A stretch of 6,790 bases of DNA from Chloroflexota bacterium (GTDB lineage Bacteria > Chloroflexota > Limnocylindria > Limnocylindrales > CSP1-4). Shown here in pieces: positions 1 to 4,280 of the stretch. The notes under the pieces were generated by a model. That model was given only the letters and a program-made list of their open reading frames with translations. It did no database searches and was not told the DNA's origin. The translations under genes were made by a program, and so were the position numbers. Each line of letters starts with the position of its first letter. Position 1 is the first letter of the stretch. The stretch spans positions 3,665 through 10,454 of the forward strand of contig PMJT01000039.1 in assembly GCA_003158495.1 (NCBI GenBank), read 5' to 3'.

Positions 1-5
1 AGGTG
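1..5 (+). promoter_or_regulatory. Ribosome binding site of yqeY (partial match)
   Basis: The window opens with AGGTG, which matches part of the anti-Shine-Dalgarno complement AGGAGGTGATC, with 8 nt between it and the GTG codon at 14. The rest of the motif may lie to the left of the window. It supports GTG 14 as the start of the first gene. Confidence 0.5.
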
Positions 6-13
6 CCACACCG

Positions 14-475
14 GTGTCCCTCCGAGATCGACTCGACGAAGAGCTGAAGGCCGCCATGCGGTCCAGCGATGCCATGCGCCGCGATGCGTTGCGCATGGTG
101 CTGGCGGCCGTCCAGCGGGCCGAGAAGGAAGGCAAGCACAGGCTTGCCGACGACGAGATGCTCGGCGTCCTGACGCGCGAACTCAAGGTCCGCCGCGAGT
201 CGGTGGACACGTTCCGCGCGGGCGGCAGAGAAGACCTCGTCGCCAAAGAAGAGGCCGCGATATCCATCGTTTCGGAATTTATGCCCCAGCAGATGTCGGA
301 CGCGGAGCTGCGGGCGCTGATCGAGCAGGCAGTTGCCGAGACCGGCGCCGCCTCTCCGCGCGACATGGGCAAGGTGATGGGCTGGCTCTCCCCCAGGACG
401 CGCGGTCGCGCGGACGGGAAGATCGTCAGCCAACTGGTGACGCAGGTACTCTCGGCCCGCGCCGCCGGATCGTGA
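14..475 (+). CDS. yqeY: GatB/YqeY domain-containing protein
   Basis: This 153-residue protein matches the whole length of the small YqeY family (about 150 residues). Seen in the sequence: an N-terminal helical half carrying the family pattern of a lysine-alanine-methionine stretch followed by RRDALRMVLAAVQRAE (about residues 22-37), a middle segment with EEAAISIVSEFMPQQMS (about 79-95), and the C-terminal signature DMGKVMGWLSP followed by GRADGKIVSQLV (about 116-142). The family resembles the tail domain of GatB, the subunit of the tRNA-dependent amidotransferase that binds tRNA, so a tRNA-related role is usually assumed, but free-standing YqeY proteins have no well-proven biochemical function. 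It is soluble and has no signal peptide. The GTG start is supported by AGGTG upstream and by alignment of the N-terminus with the family. In Bacillus this gene follows rpsU; whether that holds here lies outside the window. It ends 10 nt before pgpH, which suggests co-transcription. Confidence 0.93.
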   Translation: MSLRDRLDEELKAAMRSSDAMRRDALRMVLAAVQRAEKEGKHRLADDEMLGVLTRELKVRRESVDTFRAGGREDLVAKEEAAISIVSEFMPQQMSDAELRALIEQAVAETGAASPRDMGKVMGWLSPRTRGRADGKIVSQLVTQVLSARAAGS

Positions 476-480
476 CGGCG

Positions 481-494
481 CCTCAATGTTGAGG
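481..494 (+). promoter_or_regulatory. Short inverted repeat with the pgpH start codon in its loop
   Basis: CCTCA (481-485) is the exact reverse complement of TGAGG (490-494). The four bases between them are ATGT, so in RNA the AUG start of pgpH (486-488) would form the first three bases of the loop. The hairpin is only 5 bp, so it may be chance. No good Shine-Dalgarno motif is seen in the 10 nt between yqeY and pgpH, so a ribosome finishing yqeY at 475 could feed initiation directly. Confidence 0.35.
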
Positions 495-2642
495 GAGCCG
501 CACGAACGTCCCAGTCCGTTCGGGCGACGGGATCTGGCCCGGTTGGTCGTCGCCGCGATTCTGATCGTGGCCGCGCTTGCCGCCGGTGTCGTCAGCGATC
601 TCACTCCCGGCAACCCAGGCTACGCCGTCGGCAGCGTCGCCCAGTCCGCGATCCTTGCCCCGCGAGACGCCGTCGTCCCGAACCCGGTCGAGACGGCCGC
701 CGCCAAGGCAGACGCAGCCCGGAAGGTCCTTCCCCAGTACGACTACACAAAGGCCAAGGCTGCCTCGATAGCCGACGTCCAGGTGGCCGAGTTGCTGGCT
801 CGCCTCAAGCCGATCGACGATGCCTTCACCAACTCCCAGTCGCCCGAAGAGTTGCGCGCCGCTCTTCAAGCCGCCATCGGCGCCTTCCCGACGCTATCGA
901 CCAACAACCAGGCAATCCTGCTGAACCTGGACCAGAGCCACTGGTTTGTCGTCGAACAGGCGGCAGTGAGCGCGCTTCGAGCCGGCGAACAGAACGAGAT
1001 CAAGGACAGCGACCTGACCGTAATCCAGGGCGGCCTCGCCAGCCAGTACATACCCCAGGAACTTGCGATCAGCCCCTCGGTCGTGCAGCTGGCCGTGGCA
1101 CTCGCAACCCCGATGTTCGTCGCCAACTCCGCCTACAGTCCGACTCTGACCCAGCAAGCCAGGGATGCCGCCGCCGCCAACCAGGGCACCATTTCTGACC
1201 CTGTCAGGGCCGGCGAGGTCATCGTCGACAAGGGCCACGTGATCTCTGATTCGGACATGGTCAAGATCAGCTTCTTCGGGCTGGACACGACCAGCGTGAA
1301 CTGGGGCCGGGCGGCCGCATGGATGCTTCTCGGGACTCTCGTCGCTGCGCTCATGCTGGGCTGGCTGTGGCGGTTCCGCCCCGAGTACTGGGCGCGCAGC
1401 CGGACACTGGCCCTCATCGGCATGATCTTCGTGCTGTCGGTGCTGTCGATGAAACTGACCGGCGGCAGGGCATGGATCCCATATCTGATACCGGCGGCCG
1501 CCGGGGCAATGCTGCTCACGCTCCTGCTTGACTCCGGCGTCGGCATAGTGACGGTGGCACTCCTGGCCGTGCTCGCGGGCCCCGTCAGCGGTTCGTCAGT
1601 TGAGTTGACGGCGTACGTCTTCCTCGGCGGATTCGCGGGCATCCTTGCCATCCGGCGGGGCGAACGCCAGCACTTCTTCGTCCAGGCCGGCCTGGCCGTG
1701 GCAGCCACGGACGTGGCCGTGATCGGCACTTTCGCATTGCTGGGCCAGCACGATATGGCGGGCATGCTCCAGCTCTGGGGCGCGGCCGTCGGTGGGGCAA
1801 TGATCGCCACGATCATCACCCTGGGCAGCTTCTCGCTGCTCGGCAACGTTTTCGGCATCCTGACCGGATCGCAGCTGCTCGAGTTGGCCAATCCCACGCA
1901 GCCGGTTCTGCGCCGCCTTCTCTTCGAGGCGCCCGGCACGTACCACCACTCGCTCATGGTCGGAAACCTGGCCGAACGCGCGGCGTCGGCGATCGGAGCG
2001 GATCCGCTGCTGGCCCGAACCGCGGCCTACTACCACGACATCGGCAAGCTGGCCAACCCGATGGCCTTCATCGAGAACCAGGCCGGCGTCGACAACATCC
2101 ACGACCAGCTCGATCCGGAGGATTCGGCCACGATCCTTCGCCAGCACGTGTCGGACGGGATCGACCTCGCCAACAAGGCCGGGCTGCCCAAGCCGCTGAT
2201 GGCGTTCATCCCGCAGCACCACGGGACCGCGGTCCTCGGCTACGTCTACGGCAAGGCTCGCGACGCGGCGGCGCAGCCGCTCGGTGGGCAGGGGACGAAG
2301 GCGGGCCTGGCTGCGGCCGACGCTGTCGACAAGAGTCTGTTCCGCCACGGCGGGCCAAAGCCCCAATCGCGAGAAGCGGCGATCCTCATGCTGTCCGACG
2401 GCGTCGAAGCGTCGGTGCGCTCACTTTCGAGCCGCGACGAGAACACAATACGAGCGATGGTCAGCCAGATCATCCAGGAGCGGTTGAGCGACGGCCAGCT
2501 CGACGAGTGCGATCTCACCATTCGCGATCTCGAGAGCATCCGAGAGGCCTTCGTTGGCCAGCTCCTGGGGATGTATCACCAGCGGATCGCGTACCCTGCG
2601 AACAAGGTCGTCGAACTGGAGTCCCGACGCGGGCGTGGGTAG
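486..2642 (+). CDS. pgpH: 7TMR-HD family cyclic-di-AMP phosphodiesterase (PgpH/YqfF type)
   Basis: A 718-residue membrane protein expected to hydrolyse the second messenger cyclic di-AMP. Domain order: one membrane segment (about residues 17-38), an external 7TMR-HDED domain (about 40-265), a block of about seven membrane helices (about 275-460), then a cytoplasmic HD phosphohydrolase domain. Metal-binding residues are visible: H487/H488 in PGTYHHSLMVGNLAE, H517-D518 in YYHDIGKLANP, H578/H579 in PQHHGT, and D638 in ILMLSDGVEAS. The segment FRHGGPKPQSREAA (about 618-631) is also typical of this family. Length agrees with the roughly 700-residue Listeria and Bacillus proteins. A short alanine-glycine-rich stretch (about 590-610) after the HH motif looks like a small insert. 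The ATG start leaves a short cytoplasmic arginine-rich leader before the first membrane helix, a usual topology. In Bacillus the homologue yqfF directly precedes ybeY (yqfG), as here. Activity on c-di-AMP is inferred from the family. Confidence 0.93.
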   Translation: MLREPHERPSPFGRRDLARLVVAAILIVAALAAGVVSDLTPGNPGYAVGSVAQSAILAPRDAVVPNPVETAAAKADAARKVLPQYDYTKAKAASIADVQVAELLARLKPIDDAFTNSQSPEELRAALQAAIGAFPTLSTNNQAILLNLDQSHWFVVEQAAVSALRAGEQNEIKDSDLTVIQGGLASQYIPQELAISPSVVQLAVALATPMFVANSAYSPTLTQQARDAAAANQGTISDPVRAGEVIVDKGHVISDSDMVKISFFGLDTTSVNWGRAAAWMLLGTLVAALMLGWLWRFRPEYWARSRTLALIGMIFVLSVLSMKLTGGRAWIPYLIPAAAGAMLLTLLLDSGVGIVTVALLAVLAGPVSGSSVELTAYVFLGGFAGILAIRRGERQHFFVQAGLAVAATDVAVIGTFALLGQHDMAGMLQLWGAAVGGAMIATIITLGSFSLLGNVFGILTGSQLLELANPTQPVLRRLLFEAPGTYHHSLMVGNLAERAASAIGADPLLARTAAYYHDIGKLANPMAFIENQAGVDNIHDQLDPEDSATILRQHVSDGIDLANKAGLPKPLMAFIPQHHGTAVLGYVYGKARDAAAQPLGGQGTKAGLAAADAVDKSLFRHGGPKPQSREAAILMLSDGVEASVRSLSSRDENTIRAMVSQIIQERLSDGQLDECDLTIRDLESIREAFVGQLLGMYHQRIAYPANKVVELESRRGRG

Positions 2643-2679
2643 GGACAACGGAGGCGGGAAGATTGGGGGCACCAGTGGT

Positions 2680-2695
2680 CGGCCCGGCCGGGCCG
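2680..2695. repeat. Perfect 16-bp GC palindrome upstream of ybeY
   Basis: CGGCCCGGCCGGGCCG reads the same on both strands. In RNA it can form a 6-bp all-GC stem with a four-base loop. It lies in the 64-nt gap between pgpH and ybeY, and its last base begins the G-run that may serve as the ybeY ribosome binding site. No T-run follows, so it is not a standard intrinsic terminator. Short GC palindromes arise easily in DNA this rich in GC, so function is uncertain. Confidence 0.6.
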
Positions 2696-2704
2696 GGGGC
2701 GGAG
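2695..2704 (+). promoter_or_regulatory. Purine-rich ribosome binding region of ybeY
   Basis: GGGGGCGGAG precedes the ATG at 2707. The GGAG part is only 2 nt from the start, which is too close, while the G-run sits 7 nt away, at normal spacing. It supports ATG 2707 over the in-frame GTG at 2635, which lies inside the end of pgpH and has no clear motif. Confidence 0.45.
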
Positions 2705-2706
2705 CG

Positions 2707-3393
2707 ATGACTTCACAAGATGGATTGGCGGACACGGCGGCCTATCCGCGCGATCGGGCCGATCCTCTCGAGGAGACCTCCGACGCGGTCGAAGGAACCA
2801 CATCGTCGATCTATCTCCCGCCGTTTCGGATCGACGTCACCGTCCGCCCCGAAATACCGCACATCGTCTCCCGGCACCGAGTGGCCACGGCCGTTCGCGC
2901 CGCGCTCGAAGCGACCGGCGCTCCGGGTCCCGGATCGATCGCCGTGGTCCTGTCCGGCGACGCCGAGCTTGCGGAACTCAACACGATGCACATGGGTCAC
3001 GATGGCCCCACGGACGTCCTGTCGTTCCCGTTCTTTCCGGCCGAGGCATTCCCGGCCCACGACCGCGGCGTAGATCCTCACCGCGATCCGTGGGTCGCGG
3101 CGGCGCTCAAGCAGGCTTTCGCCCTGCCACCCGGATTGCGGGCGCACCTCGGCGACCTGATCGTCTCAGTGGAGCGGGCGATCGCCCAGGCGGACCAGGG
3201 GCGCGGTGGCCAGACCGGCGACGTCGCCTGGACCCCGGCCGAGGAGCTGCTCCTGCTCGCGGTCCACGGCACCCTCCACATCTGCGGCTGGGACCACGCC
3301 GAGCCTGTCGAGGAAGCGGCCATGCGGGCGATGGAGTCGCAGGTCCTGGCGTCGCTGCCCCACCACGACGATGGGAGCCCTACTTCGAGTTGA
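2707..3393 (+). CDS. ybeY: rRNA maturation endoribonuclease YbeY (UPF0054)
   Basis: A 228-residue metal-dependent endoribonuclease of the family that takes part in 16S rRNA 3'-end processing and 70S ribosome quality control in the cytoplasm. The zinc site is complete: H187, H191 and H197 in HGTLHICGWDH, the family's HxxxHxxxxxH pattern. Upstream are the conserved substrate-channel motifs, LNTMHMGHDGPTDVLSF (about residues 91-107) and LGDLIVSVERA (about 148-158). The fold begins near residue 42 (IDVTV), so the first 40 or so residues are an extra acidic leader not found in short homologues. The segment between F107 and G149 is also longer than in E. coli YbeY by roughly 25 residues, which explains a length of 228 against about 155. 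ATG 2707 is chosen because it follows a purine-rich stretch; an in-frame GTG at 2635 would lengthen the leader by 24 residues. It follows pgpH by 64 nt, the same pair as yqfF-yqfG in Bacillus. Confidence 0.94.
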   Translation: MTSQDGLADTAAYPRDRADPLEETSDAVEGTTSSIYLPPFRIDVTVRPEIPHIVSRHRVATAVRAALEATGAPGPGSIAVVLSGDAELAELNTMHMGHDGPTDVLSFPFFPAEAFPAHDRGVDPHRDPWVAAALKQAFALPPGLRAHLGDLIVSVERAIAQADQGRGGQTGDVAWTPAEELLLLAVHGTLHICGWDHAEPVEEAAMRAMESQVLASLPHHDDGSPTSS

Positions 3394-3557
3394 CCGTGCG
3401 CGACTCGCAACCGCGAGGCTCTGGGACGACGACTACGGCACGCCGCACTGGAACTCCCAACCAGGTGCATCGCTGTCACGCGACCCACTGCCCCTGCGCC
3501 GCCTCCTGATACCATCCGCACAGGCCCCCCAAATTCGGATCGGGGCTGATTTTGCGT

Positions 3558-3575
3558 GTCGCGCGTGAGCGCGAC
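3558..3575 (+). promoter_or_regulatory. Perfect 7-bp hairpin with GTGA tetraloop in the pth leader
   Basis: GTCGCGC (3558-3564) is the exact reverse complement of GCGCGAC (3569-3575), and the loop is GTGA, which in RNA is a GNRA-class tetraloop (GUGA). One more T-G wobble pair is possible at the base. It ends 8 nt before the pth Shine-Dalgarno motif. No T-run follows, so it is not a terminator; it could affect translation or mRNA stability, or be a chance product of high GC. Confidence 0.5.
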
Positions 3576-3583
3576 GGCCCTGC

Positions 3584-3588
3584 GGGAG
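3584..3588 (+). promoter_or_regulatory. Ribosome binding site of pth
   Basis: GGGAG lies 5 nt before the GTG at 3594. It decides the start: an in-frame TTG at 3552 would add 14 residues, but the conserved Pth N-terminus (MKIVVGLGNPG) begins exactly at GTG 3594. Confidence 0.7.
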
Positions 3589-3593
3589 CATCG

Positions 3594-4280
3594 GTGAAGA
3601 TCGTCGTCGGCCTGGGGAATCCCGGCGCTCAGTACGAGAAGACGCGCCACAACATAGGCTGGATGGTGCTGGACAGGCTGGCCGATCGGGCCGGCTGGAC
3701 CGGGCGCGGTCGGAATCGCGATGCCTCGTCGGTCGTCCAGGGGCGATACGCGGGGCTCGACCTCGTGCTGGTGAAGCCGCTGACCTTCATGAACGAGTCG
3801 GGCCTGGCGGTGCGGAAGGTGCTTGCCCGCGAACACGCCCCGCTCGTCGAGATGCTGGTCGTTGCCGACGATTTCGCGCTGCCGTTCGGCAAGCTGCGGT
3901 TCCGCGAGGGTGGCAGCGCCGGCGGTCACAACGGCCTGCGCTCGATCATCGAGGAACTGGGCAACGAGCAGTTCAGCCGCCTCCGTGTCGGCATCGGCGA
4001 GCCGGCGCAGGACGCAATCGACCACGTCCTGAGCCAGTTCAATCGCGGCGAGAAGGCTCGACTTTCCGAGCTGCTTGACGCCGCGGCCGACGCGGTCGAA
4101 GCCTGGGCGCGCGACGGCACGAGCAAGGCCGCGAACCACTTCAACGCCTTCGAACTGCGACCGGCCGACGACGAGCGCTCGGCGCCTCCTGGAGCGGTCG
4201 ACGGCCCGCCCGGCCCCGACGGCATCCGGCGCACGAAGACCGGCTGGCGAAAGGCCAAGCCGCCCGAGGGCGCCGAGTGA
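3594..4280 (+). CDS. pth: Peptidyl-tRNA hydrolase
   Basis: A 228-residue cytoplasmic esterase that cleaves the ester bond of peptidyl-tRNA released from ribosomes, recycling tRNA. All known active-site residues are present, one position earlier than in E. coli: N9 in GLGNPG, catalytic H19 in KTRHNIGW, N67 in FMNESG, D92 in VADDF, and H112-N113 in GGHNGLRSI. The core ends near residue 187 (HFNAFE). Residues 188-228 form an additional proline-rich, charged tail, so the protein exceeds the usual length of about 190. The GTG start is supported by GGGAG 5 nt upstream and by the family N-terminus. The stop codon overlaps the mfd GTG in GTGA, and the mfd ribosome binding site lies within the tail's coding sequence, so the two genes are probably translationally coupled. 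The pth then mfd order also occurs in Bacillus (spoVC...mfd). Confidence 0.97.
   Translation: MKIVVGLGNPGAQYEKTRHNIGWMVLDRLADRAGWTGRGRNRDASSVVQGRYAGLDLVLVKPLTFMNESGLAVRKVLAREHAPLVEMLVVADDFALPFGKLRFREGGSAGGHNGLRSIIEELGNEQFSRLRVGIGEPAQDAIDHVLSQFNRGEKARLSELLDAAADAVEAWARDGTSKAANHFNAFELRPADDERSAPPGAVDGPPGPDGIRRTKTGWRKAKPPEGAE
4266..4270 (+). promoter_or_regulatory. Ribosome binding site of mfd inside pth
   Basis: GAGGG lies within the last codons of pth, 6 nt before the GTG at 4277. The good match and spacing support initiation at this codon, hence real translation of the unusual N-terminal part of Mfd, rather than at the in-frame ATG at 4472. Confidence 0.6.

Larger units (their letters stand above)
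3394..3593 (+). other. 200-nt gap between ybeY and pth with three candidate stem-loops
   Basis: I see no convincing gene here: frames through it have no family motif, and no tRNA cloverleaf could be folded by eye. Three inverted repeats are visible. CTCGC-AACC-GCGAG (3404-3417) follows the ybeY stop by 10 nt. GCCCC (3524-3528) pairs with GGGGC (3542-3546) around a 13-nt loop and is followed by TGATTTT, a weak terminator-like layout. The strongest is the 7-bp hairpin at 3558-3575. As the largest gap in the window it is the best place for a transcript end or a promoter for pth-mfd, but no clear -35/-10 pair stands out; GATACC near 3508 is at most a weak -10. Confidence 0.4.

Noticed and set aside
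2635..2706. GTG at 2635 as the ybeY start, overlapping the end of pgpH
   Set aside because: It would add 24 glycine-rich residues encoded by the GC palindrome region, has no clear ribosome binding site, and extends an already long leader.
3404..3417. CTCGC-AACC-GCGAG stem just after ybeY as an intrinsic terminator
   Set aside because: The stem has only 5 bp and no T-run follows, so terminator function is not supported.
3552..3593. TTG at 3552 as the start of pth
   Set aside because: It would add 14 residues ahead of the conserved Pth N-terminus and place the strong hairpin inside the coding sequence; GTG 3594 has a proper ribosome binding site.
3078..4139. Long minus-strand open frame (353 codons) opposite ybeY and pth
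   Set aside because: It lies antisense to two genes with complete catalytic motifs, spans the gap between them, and its translation shows no family motif. Long antisense frames are expected at this GC content.
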